Translations under genes and position numbers: made by a program
Shown: piece after piece, positions 1 to 9,400 of the stretch
How the letters are laid out: each line of letters begins with the position of its first letter
Numbering within the stretch: position 1 is the first letter of the stretch
The notes under the pieces: model-generated
Databases searched by the model: none
Seen by the model: only the letters and a program-made list of their open reading frames with translations
What the model was told of the DNA's origin: nothing
Assembly (NCBI GenBank): GCA_964602515.1
Contig: CAZRRJ010000012.1
Location: 62,001 to 126,000 of the forward strand
Direction: 5' to 3'
DNA: 64,000 nucleotides
Source of the DNA: Carboxylicivirga sp964602515
Lineage (GTDB): Bacteria; Bacteroidota; Bacteroidia; Bacteroidales; Marinilabiliaceae

Positions 1-1020
1 GCCATGTTTTTAGCAATAACTATGGGTGGAAGTGGTACCGCACCATCATTTTCTGCTGCATACGGAGCTAATGTTATTAGAAAAAGTTTGATTCCAGGAT
101 TATTTGGAATAATGGTTTTTATAGGAGCAATTATTGCAGGAAAAGGAACAGCTACAACAATGGGTAAAGGCTTGTTAATGCCAGATTTAATGTCATTTAC
201 AGTAGTTTCAATTATACTTTTTTCAGTTGCAATCTCATTGTTGATTGCTAACTTGGTTGGAATACCGCAATCAACAAGTCAATCAACTGTTTTGTCTGTA
301 ACTGCAATAGCATTATATTTTAATGACTTACACTCTGACAAATTGTTTTTAGAAATAATTCCAACATGGTTTATTTTACCAATAATATCATTTTTTGTGA
401 GTTTATTTTTTGGAAAATACATTTACCGACCAATGAGAAGAAAAGGGCTTACTTTACAACGAGCTCAAAATGAAAATATGAAACCTGTATGGAATGGATT
501 ATTAGTATTAATGTCATTATATGTTGCTTTTTCAATTGGAGCAAATAATGTAGCAAATGCAGCCGGACCAATTGCTTCAATGACGGCGAACGAACTAAAT
601 ATTTCAATAAACGAAAACTTTATTTTAATAATGATAATATCTACTTTAATTGTAGCACCTTGTTTTGGAATTGGAAGTTCAATTTTCGGTCATAAGATTG
701 TAAAAAATACTGGAAAAGAAATTGTATTATTTGGAAAATTTGAAGCTGTAATAATAGCCTTTGTATCGGCTAGTTTATTATTAGTAGCATCATTAACAAA
801 AGGGATTCCAACTTCATTAGTACAATTGAATGTAGCTGCAATTTTAGGAATTGGTGTTGCAAAATTAGGAACCAAAAATATTTTCAAGAAAACAGAGGTT
901 AGAAGGTTTTTTATAATGTGGTTAATTGCTCCTTTGATTGCTTTTGCATTATCATTATTATTGATATTTATTACTGATAAATATGGGCTTTTAAAAGTTA
1001 CGTTGGATAACAATATATAA
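1..1020 (+). CDS. PiT-family inorganic phosphate transporter, 5' end cut by the window
   Basis: This is an integral membrane symporter of the PiT family, which takes up inorganic phosphate with a cation. The reading frame is open to base 1, so the gene begins upstream and the ATG at base 4 is probably internal. The visible part has many hydrophobic segments. The family signature is seen in the second half as SIGANNVANAAGPIASM, near residues 178-193 counted from base 4. The first repeat is represented only by a degenerate AITMGGSGTAPSFSAAYGA, which suggests that the N-terminal half signature lies just at the window edge. The hydrophilic stretch between the halves (YRPMRRKGLTLQRAQNENMK) is the usual cytoplasmic linker. 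A strong hairpin terminator follows the stop. The phosphate assignment is by family; the coupling ion cannot be read from the sequence. Confidence 0.9.
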   Translation, partial: AMFLAITMGGSGTAPSFSAAYGANVIRKSLIPGLFGIMVFIGAIIAGKGTATTMGKGLLMPDLMSFTVVSIILFSVAISLLIANLVGIPQSTSQSTVLSVTAIALYFNDLHSDKLFLEIIPTWFILPIISFFVSLFFGKYIYRPMRRKGLTLQRAQNENMKPVWNGLLVLMSLYVAFSIGANNVANAAGPIASMTANELNISINENFILIMIISTLIVAPCFGIGSSIFGHKIVKNTGKEIVLFGKFEAVIIAFVSASLLLVASLTKGIPTSLVQLNVAAILGIGVAKLGTKNIFKKTEVRRFFIMWLIAPLIAFALSLLLIFITDKYGLLKVTLDNNI

Positions 1021-1043
1021 ACGTTTGCTATAGCGTATAAAAC

Positions 1044-1084
1044 AAGCGCCTGGTTTGTTAAATAAACGAAACCAGGCGCTTTAT
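1044..1084. terminator. Bidirectional intrinsic terminator between the phosphate transporter and the M60 peptidase
   Basis: A perfect 13-bp stem has arms AAGCGCCTGGTTT (1044-1056) and AAACCAGGCGCTT (1069-1081) around a 12-nt loop. It is flanked by A residues on one side and TTATT on the other. It sits between two convergent genes and can serve both strands. Confidence 0.85.
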
Positions 1085-1149
1085 TAACCTCTTACTCCTG
1101 GTTAATTACCCCTGAATTTATTACCAGGAAAGCTTACTGAGCATCGTAT

Positions 1150-3498
1150 CTATCTTGTTCCAATAACCAAAGTTCGGTTCCCGTCCCAGCCTACTGCTTC
1201 AATTCGCGTAGCTCCATCCAAATAAGGAACTAATGTTTTTTTATTTTCTTTATCTCCTGTTCCAACCATAGTAATACACTTTAATTCGCTATTATGATAG
1301 GTTTCAAAAACAGTCACATTTTTCCAAACATCATGATTTATTGATTTTAGCGTATTACCTGAAATACCTTTATTGTATTCTCCCCTAACACCCTGCTTGT
1401 TTAAAAAGGCTTCTATACTATTTCCACTAATATAATATATTACATCAGTTTGAGGTTCAGGATATTTCTGAGCATATTTAATAACCTCATCTACCATTTC
1501 CTGTGTTATGGTCTTTTGCCGCGAACGATAATCCCCAAACATCTTATCAATAGGGGTAAGAAAGCCTGTTTTTAGAAAGAAGCCTGTCAAATCCTGCTGC
1601 ACAGCATCACAGGCATTCTTTATAAAATTCATTTGTAACTGACCATCTGTAAGGTTTGACTCATCTGTAAGGCGTACTTTTTCAAAAATATCGGCCCAAA
1701 AATAAGGTTTGTACCATGCATTACCTTCTCCTGCCACATGGTAATACAAATGCAACTGCCACAAAGGGGCTAACTTTACAAAATGGTCTCCTCCCCATTG
1801 TCCTTTATTATCGGGTTGATAATGACTCACATCCGGCCCACATTGTAAACCCCACTCCTGCCCTTCAATAAGTGCATTATTTAAGTAGGCATTATAACGC
1901 CCTCCTGTAACACCTTTAATCCGTTCGTGTTCGAGACGTAATGAACGAGGGTTAAAAATGTACTGAGACCAAGCTGAAAAGATGTTATTGGTACATTCAG
2001 AAGTGCCAACCCAATTCATACCGGGACGCACCTGGTTAACATGACCAAATTCATGTGCAATACCCCAACAATTTGCTCTTATGTTACCAGGGTTTGCCAC
2101 TTTATCCATTGTTTTATAGCTAAATGCTGCTCCTAAACCATCAGCATGCATATAACCATTCCATACTACTCGCCCAAGCATATGATTTTCAGGTACCCTA
2201 TTATACCTATCCAGCCCCATAATAAGATGCTGATGCATAATAATACTGTCATATAGGTTAATTAGTTCTCCTAAGCGGCCATAAGCCTGCTCTTTTAAGC
2301 CTTTTACATCGTATATAAGTTGCGTTTTTTCTCCACATATGTCAAGCACTTCACTCACTGCATTATCCAGCATCTCTTTCCCTTCCTTTTCAGAATGCAG
2401 TTGCGGATTAAAAACGCCATTAACAGCACCGCCATAAATATGAATTTTTACCGGTTTTGCTACTTTGTAATTCGCAGTATAATAATTGATATATCCATTA
2501 CCTTTTCCCTTCATAGTTAAAACATTAGGCCCTTCAAACAAAGGATATGAAAAGTCATCACCACTCTTGCCAAAGTCCTTTACCCGGAGTTTAACTTTTT
2601 CACCACCTGTTTTTCCCACAAAAACAATAACCGTTTCTTCTTTAGAAAAATGAATACCAGTCATGTTTTCAAATTGACTATAAGTACTTGTTTTTAATGT
2701 TTTGGCTAAGTCAACTACGGGTCGGTACGGTTTATATTCCTGAATACGAAACTCTTCTTGGTACGTTTTATGAAATAGTTTACTTGCAATGTCCTTAAGA
2801 ACTGGGTTCTTTATTTTCTTAATACGTTTTTCTGTTGTTTTTTCTTCCAACTCTGAAAAAGTACAATCAGAAAAATACTTTAAATCTTTTTTAATAGTAT
2901 TATCATACCGTTGATAACACTCTATTTCTGCAAGAGATACAAAATACTTTTCATCGTTTGATGCATATGCATCCAATACTTCAATACGGATAGTATTGGG
3001 TTGCTGTACTGGCGCGGCAGGTATTACAATAAAAGGTTCGCTGGATTTGGGTAGAGTTACTTCCTGCACTAGGCGAAAATCGGAATCCAGATCGGAACTA
3101 ACCCATATTCGTGCTTTTTTGATTATACCATTACTACCATCCTTTCTCGGGTACAGCACTATATAATCAAGCTGCTTCTTATCGCTTTTGTTGAATTTAT
3201 ATTCAAATACTATTGTTCCTGCCGGTTTATGACCTGTCCAAGGTGAATGATAAATTGTTGTCAGATCATTATCAATTGTATTTTCTATATTCTGACCGGG
3301 TTCATAACAGTTACCAGGCAATAGTTTTGCCGATTTAATACTCAGAATCTGATCTTTATTAAATGCAGAATTAAAATCCTTATGACCGGTATTGAGGTTT
3401 ACATTAATACTATTAATAATAGCAGGTGTAAATATAAAGACACCAATAAATAATGTAATTTTTGAAACTATATTATTACAAATATTCATAAAACACAT
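1150..3498 (-). CDS. Secreted M60-family (enhancin-like) zinc metallopeptidase with discoidin-like domain
   Basis: This is a predicted exported metallopeptidase of the M60/PF13402 type. Known members cleave mucin-like or other glycoproteins. A hydrophobic N-terminal segment (residues about 12-30) looks like a signal peptide. Residues about 58-195 resemble an F5/8 type C (discoidin) carbohydrate-binding fold. The peptidase core carries HEFGHVNQ, giving zinc ligands H482 and H486 with catalytic E483. E501, 14 residues later in GTSECTNN, fits the third ligand. The C-terminal 100 residues are a further small domain of unknown role. The start is uncertain: ATG at 3496-3498 and an in-frame ATG at 3487-3489 both precede the hydrophobic segment, and a TAGCTTTG promoter-like element (3503-3510, minus strand) sits so close that the second start may be the real one. 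The gene lies beyond the Sus-type locus in the same orientation, separated by a terminator and a small gene. A shared role in glycoprotein use is inference. Confidence 0.85.
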   Translation of the reverse strand: MCFMNICNNIVSKITLFIGVFIFTPAIINSINVNLNTGHKDFNSAFNKDQILSIKSAKLLPGNCYEPGQNIENTIDNDLTTIYHSPWTGHKPAGTIVFEYKFNKSDKKQLDYIVLYPRKDGSNGIIKKARIWVSSDLDSDFRLVQEVTLPKSSEPFIVIPAAPVQQPNTIRIEVLDAYASNDEKYFVSLAEIECYQRYDNTIKKDLKYFSDCTFSELEEKTTEKRIKKIKNPVLKDIASKLFHKTYQEEFRIQEYKPYRPVVDLAKTLKTSTYSQFENMTGIHFSKEETVIVFVGKTGGEKVKLRVKDFGKSGDDFSYPLFEGPNVLTMKGKGNGYINYYTANYKVAKPVKIHIYGGAVNGVFNPQLHSEKEGKEMLDNAVSEVLDICGEKTQLIYDVKGLKEQAYGRLGELINLYDSIIMHQHLIMGLDRYNRVPENHMLGRVVWNGYMHADGLGAAFSYKTMDKVANPGNIRANCWGIAHEFGHVNQVRPGMNWVGTSECTNNIFSAWSQYIFNPRSLRLEHERIKGVTGGRYNAYLNNALIEGQEWGLQCGPDVSHYQPDNKGQWGGDHFVKLAPLWQLHLYYHVAGEGNAWYKPYFWADIFEKVRLTDESNLTDGQLQMNFIKNACDAVQQDLTGFFLKTGFLTPIDKMFGDYRSRQKTITQEMVDEVIKYAQKYPEPQTDVIYYISGNSIEAFLNKQGVRGEYNKGISGNTLKSINHDVWKNVTVFETYHNSELKCITMVGTGDKENKKTLVPYLDGATRIEAVGWDGNRTLVIGTR

Positions 3499-3853
3499 TT
3501 TACAAAGCTAATTAAGCCGGATTATTCATTAGAGGTTCGTGATGGGCAATTAAAATACAAAAAACAAGAACTTGACGAGACGAGTCATAGCATCGTTACG
3601 GTGAGTTGAGGCAAGTTAGTAAAACGGCTTGTTTTGAAGTAGTTTAGTTGCGCAATAGAATACCAAATGCATATTGTGGGTTTAACTTATACCAGTACCA
3701 CTTTTAGCGGCTCGAATATGCGTAGTACGGAATTTCAAGGCACTTCACTATCAAACAGCTACCCTGTATATTAAGTTCAAACTTAGTGCATCACCCCACA
3801 TTACGTATATTTATTGTTGTGTGTTCAGCATTTTTTTATCAACCAATTCCTTA
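3499..3853. other. Intergenic region with possible cassette or attachment-like sequence
   Basis: These 355 bp contain no convincing gene on either strand. The distal end carries TGTTGTGTGTTCAGCA (3816-3831), which is the near inverse of a sequence found on the other side of the neighbouring 193-residue gene (4476-4490). The rest looks like non-coding DNA of mixed composition with scattered short direct repeats. A minus-strand TAnnTTTG-type element lies at 3503-3510. Confidence 0.4.
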
Positions 3854-4490
3854 CTAAAGGTCATTAATAGCTTTTTGTCTAATAATTTTACTATTCACTT
3901 TGTCGAAATAAGATAGCATAAAAAAACCTGTTGAATAGTCAATATTTTCAATTGAAAGCTGAATATTTCCATTTTCTAATTCAAAGGTTGAATAATATTT
4001 ACACCGATCCATGCCAACGTAAAACATTCTAGTTTTATCATCTTTAGGTTCTGGAGGCGTATCAAACTTTTCAACAACCTCGGATGGCTCTCCATATTTC
4101 TCAGTTAATAGTTCCTTTAAATTATAATAGCCAGAGGAAAGATATGACCAACTATCACCTTCAGGAAATGTTACAGTTATTTTACTAACTAAATCTTTTT
4201 GTTTTAATGTTGCAACCCCAATAATACAACCTTTATATGCTGCAAAGTCACCTTTTAATATTGCAACACCATCTTCTGTCTCAATTAAAGTAAATCCGAC
4301 CTGTTTCATTTTAGAAACATACTCATCTAGGGAGCCATCAATTGGAACTCCTTTAAATGAAAGATGCTTTGATTCTTGGGAAAAAGTTAACATTGTTGTT
4401 AATGATAAGATTAGTGTCAAAATTTTTATTTTCATAACTTTAATGTTTTTATTTAAATTACATCAGTCTAATATTTGCTGACACACAACA
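3816..4490. repeat. Near-perfect 15/16-bp inverted repeats flanking the 193-residue gene
   Basis: The left arm TGTTGTGTGTTCAGCA is at 3816-3831 and the right arm TGCTGACACACAACA at 4476-4490. The arms are reverse complements apart from one extra T in the left arm. They lie 22 bp and 40 bp outside the small gene at 3854-4435. The layout recalls a single-gene cassette or a small element with terminal inverted repeats, but no integrase or transposase is present. Confidence 0.5.
3854..4435 (-). CDS. Exported protein of unknown function, 193 aa
   Basis: I do not recognise a named family. The N-terminus (MKIKILTLILSLTTMLTFSQ) is a clear Sec signal peptide, with likely cleavage after TFS or FSQ. 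The mature part is about 170 residues. It begins with a SFKGVPIDGSLDEYVSKM segment and continues with a mixed alpha/beta pattern rich in aromatic and charged residues. No catalytic motif is visible. The protein is probably periplasmic or surface-exposed, because there is no lipobox and no T9SS sorting tail. It sits alone between two intergenic gaps, separated from the SUMF1-type gene by a terminator hairpin, and is flanked by inverted repeats. It may therefore be an independent acquisition. Confidence 0.7.
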   Translation of the reverse strand: MKIKILTLILSLTTMLTFSQESKHLSFKGVPIDGSLDEYVSKMKQVGFTLIETEDGVAILKGDFAAYKGCIIGVATLKQKDLVSKITVTFPEGDSWSYLSSGYYNLKELLTEKYGEPSEVVEKFDTPPEPKDDKTRMFYVGMDRCKYYSTFELENGNIQLSIENIDYSTGFFMLSYFDKVNSKIIRQKAINDL

Positions 4491-4519
4491 GAAATATAAT
4501 AATAACAGTATGCTTAATA

Positions 4520-4555
4520 CCTTCCCTGGAACTAAATATTCCAGGGAAGGCCTTT
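4520..4555 (-). terminator. Strong hairpin ending the Sus-type operon
   Basis: A perfect 12-bp stem has CCTTCCCTGGAA at 4520-4531 and TTCCAGGGAAGG at 4539-4550 with a 7-nt loop. It lies just after the stop of the SUMF1-type gene. The clearest T run (CCTTTTT) is on the plus-strand side, so it may also act in the other direction. It marks the end of the minus-strand transcription unit. Confidence 0.75.
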
Positions 4556-4578
4556 TTAATAGTAAAGTACTTTACTGC

Positions 4579-6402
4579 TTATTTAGCAACACGGAAGCCA
4601 TGACGGTAATAAGCATATGCTCCCGACTTATCTCCATCCCTAATTACAGTTTTTTTATTGCGGTAGGTTACTGTATAATACCCTTCCGGATCTGAACCAT
4701 AAACATTACCATCACAAGCTCCACCTCTTACAACTTTTCCAAGTATTGTTCCAGAATAACCAATGTTCGTAGCTTCAGATTCTGTTGGTCCCTGAGGATC
4801 ATTTTCAGGCGATGTAGCGTAGTAGTCTTCTTTATACCAATCATTACACCACTCATCAACATTACCTGTCATATCATAAATTCCTAATTCATTGGCAGTC
4901 TTCTGGCCAACGGGCTGTATTTCTTTTCTTGAACCTCCGGCTGGTGTATTATCCTTATTCCAGGCCACTGCATCTAAATCATTTCCTCCACTATAATAGT
5001 ATCCTTCGGATTTACTACCACCTTTAGCTGCATACTCCCATTGTGCCTCAGTTGGCAAGTGGCCTCCCAACCATTTGGCATAAGCATTGGCACCATACCA
5101 ATACACATAGCTTACAGCACTGCTTTCATCCGCATGGTAGAGTGCACTAGCCTTATATTCAAAGGAGGCGCCATTATGCTCTATCGGACAATCATCATCG
5201 CTCATTTTAATGTATGGTACCAAGCCATGTTCATCATCATTAAATGTTCCGTCAGCATTACACCCTATAGCATTTAAAAAGCCAATATACTGGGCAATTG
5301 TTACTTCATATTTTCCAATAGAATAATCTGATAATGTAACCGAGTGAGCAGGCCCTTCATTGTCATATGGGGAACTTTTCCCATCAAATCCCATAGTAAA
5401 CGTTCCTCCCTCAACAAAAACATAATCATGCGGAACAAAAGCAACAGGCTCACTGTAAGTTGTACCATAATTATTAGATGCAAATATTCTTACATAGTAC
5501 TTTATTTGCTCCAGTCCTGTCAGTTCACAACTTAACTCTCCAAGCTGGCCATTAACGGTAACTTTTGTTCCATCACCTTCTTCTGGGGCATTACCTGTTG
5601 TATTCCAATAAATACCACGCTCTGTAATTTCATCACCACCGTTATTTTCAACTGATGAAGTAATTGTTACCGATGTTTTTGTATAATTGCTTAATGTTAT
5701 AACAGAAGACAATTTGGGTGCTACTGGTTCATCAATAACTTTGAAGTTCCAAACCGGGCTTTCCGTAATGCCTTTGTTACCATCATTAGCTACCACCTGC
5801 CAATAATAGTCGCCCGGAACCAAATCTTTTAATACATAAGTAGCTTCTTTTAAATCACCGGCCTTTTCTTCCAGCTTATCTCTATCCGAACCAATCTTAA
5901 GCGTATAGGTTAAAGGGTCGTTATTCTGATCGCTTGCAACCCATTTAAGTGTAATATCTGTTTCAAAAGTAACAGAATCGTTGGCTGGTATCGCCTCTCT
6001 TTCAAATATGGGCGCAAATAATTCTATGATCTTGAAATTCCAAACCGGGCTTTCTGTAATACCATTATTACCATCGTTAGCTATTACCTGCCAATAATAG
6101 TTATTAGGAGCCAGGTCTCTTAATATGTAAGTAGCCTCCTTTAAATCACTAGCTTTTTCTTTTAGTTCATCTTTCTCCACACCCAATTTCAGAGTATAGG
6201 TTAGAGGGTCATTGTTCTGGTCGCTTGCAACCCATTTAAGAGTTATGTTTGTTTCAAAAGAAGCCGAATCATTAAGAGGTATGGCCATTTTTTCAAATAC
6301 CGGTGCAAACGGTGTTGGAGCCGGTGTATCATCTTTACAGGCACCTAAGCCTAATGCAATGGCAAAAATTGCTATTGCAAAAAATTGTTTTAGTTTTTTC
6401 AT
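4579..6402 (-). CDS. Lipoprotein with two near-identical FN3-like repeats and a SUMF1/FGE-type domain
   Basis: This is a predicted surface or periplasmic lipoprotein. The signal ends in LGLGAC (lipobox, Cys22). Residues 33-129 and 130-226 are two 97-residue fibronectin-III-like repeats, nearly identical in their centres (both contain LKWVASDQNNDPLTYTLK and YYWQV). A third, divergent FN3-like unit spans about 228-323. The C-terminal half (327-607) is a SUMF1/FGE-sulfatase (PF03781) domain. It shows FVEGGTFTMG, LPTEAQWEYAAKGG, YDMTGNVDEWCNDWY, VVRGGACDG and a terminal GFRVAK. True formylglycine-generating enzymes use a pair of active-site cysteines. Many bacterial SUMF1-fold proteins lack that activity and act in binding or export-associated complexes, so enzymatic function should not be assumed. 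It is the last gene of the minus-strand locus, 73 bp after the T9SS sortilin-like gene. Confidence 0.88.
   Translation of the reverse strand: MKKLKQFFAIAIFAIALGLGACKDDTPAPTPFAPVFEKMAIPLNDSASFETNITLKWVASDQNNDPLTYTLKLGVEKDELKEKASDLKEATYILRDLAPNNYYWQVIANDGNNGITESPVWNFKIIELFAPIFEREAIPANDSVTFETDITLKWVASDQNNDPLTYTLKIGSDRDKLEEKAGDLKEATYVLKDLVPGDYYWQVVANDGNKGITESPVWNFKVIDEPVAPKLSSVITLSNYTKTSVTITSSVENNGGDEITERGIYWNTTGNAPEEGDGTKVTVNGQLGELSCELTGLEQIKYYVRIFASNNYGTTYSEPVAFVPHDYVFVEGGTFTMGFDGKSSPYDNEGPAHSVTLSDYSIGKYEVTIAQYIGFLNAIGCNADGTFNDDEHGLVPYIKMSDDDCPIEHNGASFEYKASALYHADESSAVSYVYWYGANAYAKWLGGHLPTEAQWEYAAKGGSKSEGYYYSGGNDLDAVAWNKDNTPAGGSRKEIQPVGQKTANELGIYDMTGNVDEWCNDWYKEDYYATSPENDPQGPTESEATNIGYSGTILGKVVRGGACDGNVYGSDPEGYYTVTYRNKKTVIRDGDKSGAYAYYRHGFRVAK
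5725..6306 (-). repeat. Tandem duplication of a 97-codon FN3-like unit
   Basis: Two consecutive 291-bp units within the lipoprotein gene encode near-identical protein repeats (residues 33-129 and 130-226). Conservation is strongest over the WVASDQNNDPLTYTLK and GITESPVWNFK blocks, which suggests a fairly recent duplication or conversion. Confidence 0.85.
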
Positions 6403-6475
6403 TGTCCAGATTTTTTATTTAACGATTATTCAAATTAGTAAATCACTGTTTTATGGGGTCTGCCAAAAATTGGCA

Positions 6476-9400
6476 TTACTCAATTACAAGCTTCCCATAC
6501 TTCATATTATACTTATCTTCAATATGGTATATATAAATACCCGGTTTTACTCCATTTATATTTACTGTATATGTTCCAACACTGCTTTTCTTAAATGCTT
6601 CTTTACCTGATAAGGTGTACAGTGTTATCTTACATTCACCCCGGACTCCAACCAGGTGGATAGCACCTCCTGAACTAACCGGGTTGGGATAAAGGTTCAG
6701 TAATTTTGAGTCATCTTTATCATCAATAACAGTTGGCACATTAGCGTCAAAGGCCAACTGTCCGAATTTATCAAGTGTATGTTCGGTAATCCGAAATCCA
6801 TTTTCACCTGAAATATCGATATGGGCATTTTTTATTTCATACCAGCCCTGGCTAGCATTTTCATCCTGGTAGAACATCCGAATGCTTTCCATTTTTTTGG
6901 TATCCCATTCAGAGTTTTTAACCATTAAAGCTTTTAAACCATTAAGGCCATTTTCCGCTCCATAGTTATTAATAACCCAGTATGGCCTTAACATTTGTCG
7001 TTCTGTTAAAACCTCATCTTTAACACCAGGCTCTTTAAACAACTTAGATACAACTACCTTACCACCTGGCACTATGCCATTCCCTTCGTAATCCAAACTA
7101 AAATCCACCATAGGAAAATCATATATCTGATTTTCTGTGATTACCAGTTCCTGGCTAATTCCTGCACTAAGCGGAGCATCTGACAAAGCTAAAGTGGATC
7201 CAAAGAAGCGCAGTTTATGAATAGATAGGGCATCTGGTGTTGCTCCCCCGCTTTTTTGATCAAAATGATAATAAGCTACCAGGTTATCCTGATCATAATC
7301 AGTACATATCAAATGCCTGCTTAAATCAATCTCACTCTCTGTTAGTGCACGTGCCCAAAAACCCACTTCATCAATTAATCCAACATAAGACGTCTCATCA
7401 CTATATGATGGAGAACCAACCAGGAGATTTCCCAAAGCGAATGGTTCTACAACTTGTTCTATCACAGCTTTTTTATTATTTGCTTTTAGCTGTATTTGTC
7501 CATCTCTAACCACTATTGACACATATGACCATTCATCAGCTGGTAATTCTAAATGATTAAATTCATCACCCGTATACGCCTGTCCCTTCCATTGAAAACT
7601 TAATGTATTTACACCATTGGTATTACGTATAATAAGGCCGTGGCGATTTGCACTGCCTACCTTTTCTTCTATACCCATAATCAGAACATTATCATTCTGT
7701 ATACCTGCCGGCTTAATCCAGCCTTTAATGCTTATTTCCTGCAGATTTTTAATAGATGACCTATCCGGTGTTTTTGCAAACGAATAGCCACCTGAACAGA
7801 TTAAAGCATTAGCAGGCTCCATCCAGGATGCACATTCTGCATCACTTTTTAACACCATGGCTTTTATTGTTTTGGTGTCAGACACGCCCGCCTTATCTGT
7901 AATAGTTAATGTTACATCATATTCACCCGGCTGACTGTAAACAACTTCAGGATTACGAACTGTGGAATCTGAAACTAACGTGGCACCGGGGAATGACCAT
8001 TGCCACTGGGCCTGATCATGATTTAAAATCGAATAATCTTCAAATTGAACCCTACCACAATTAACCTTGCGAGACGAAACCATTGGTTGAGCTTTGGGAC
8101 TTGATTTTTCATATAAATGCCGTTCCCATATACCGCGATTACCAGCTATCCTAATTTTGCTATCGCGATAAAAAAGTTTGATTTTGGTTACCCTAAAGTG
8201 AACCGGAAGCCCCTGAGAAAAATTGCTCCAGGCTGACATTTCGTTATTTCGATACCATACAGCATCAGAAGAGGCAATATAAACGCCGCCATCTGTTCCC
8301 TCCTGCACAGCCATATCCAGAATATCAGTATAAAGACTAATTCCGGGCAACTGTTCCCAGTTTTGTCCCCAATCTGTGGATTTATATACTGTTTTCCGAA
8401 TAGATAAAAACAACTCATCATTCGTATTCAATCCCAATCGCATCGCATCGTCGCCCCCTGCCGGTACAGCCACTTCGTTCCAGCTTTCTCCTCCATCAAC
8501 AGACTTCCATAGTACCCCTGCATTATTACCTGTACGCTGCGTTGCCAATATTATTGCCGGGTTATTTCTTGATACTTCAATTGCTTTTATACGATTATCC
8601 CGCTCCGATATTTCGCCAAAAGTATTAACAGCATTAAAAGTCACCCCTCCATCTTCACTTTTCCAAAGCACATTATCACGTCCAAGAAATAAGGTATTCC
8701 AGCACCGGGGATCAATCTCCATTTCGCTCCTGTCATGAAAATACCAGATATAACTCTCACTGGGAAATTTGCTTATAGAAGGTATATCAATAACATGCCC
8801 TGTTAACTGTTCCGGCAATAGTTTACCTTTTATATCGCTATGATATAAACGCCTGTTATCTCCTACATTAACATAACCGGTACCACTCTCTCCTCCTCCT
8901 AAAAACAGGTTATTTCCTATACCGTAAGTTTCAATATAGGCCGCATTTCCATTATGGTAGCGTCCCCCGGTAAAAACATCCAGGTTCCAGCCCTGATCAA
9001 ACCCCCAGTACTCGGTGCCATTCATGCCCACATTACAGGAAACAGGGTTATCCAAAGATGTATCATAGCGATCAACACCACCATCTGTAATTACCCATAC
9101 ATCTGAACCATTAATTTCAAGTTCCTGCACATCAGCGTGTCGTTCAAATGGCCCCTGGTAATCCTCACCACACACTTCGCAGCCGTAACCACCCCACCAA
9201 CGGTAGTTTTTACCCCCGTCATCGCTCCGAAAAAGGTTTATAGCTCCAACAAAAAATAAATCCGGGTTTTCATCAGACACCTCAATATCCAGGCTGTAAA
9301 AGCCTAAATTATAATTATTACCGTTTGTATTTGGGTCAAACGATGTTAAACACCACTGAGCCTTACTATATGGGCCTCCTGTTTGATTATTGGCTACACC

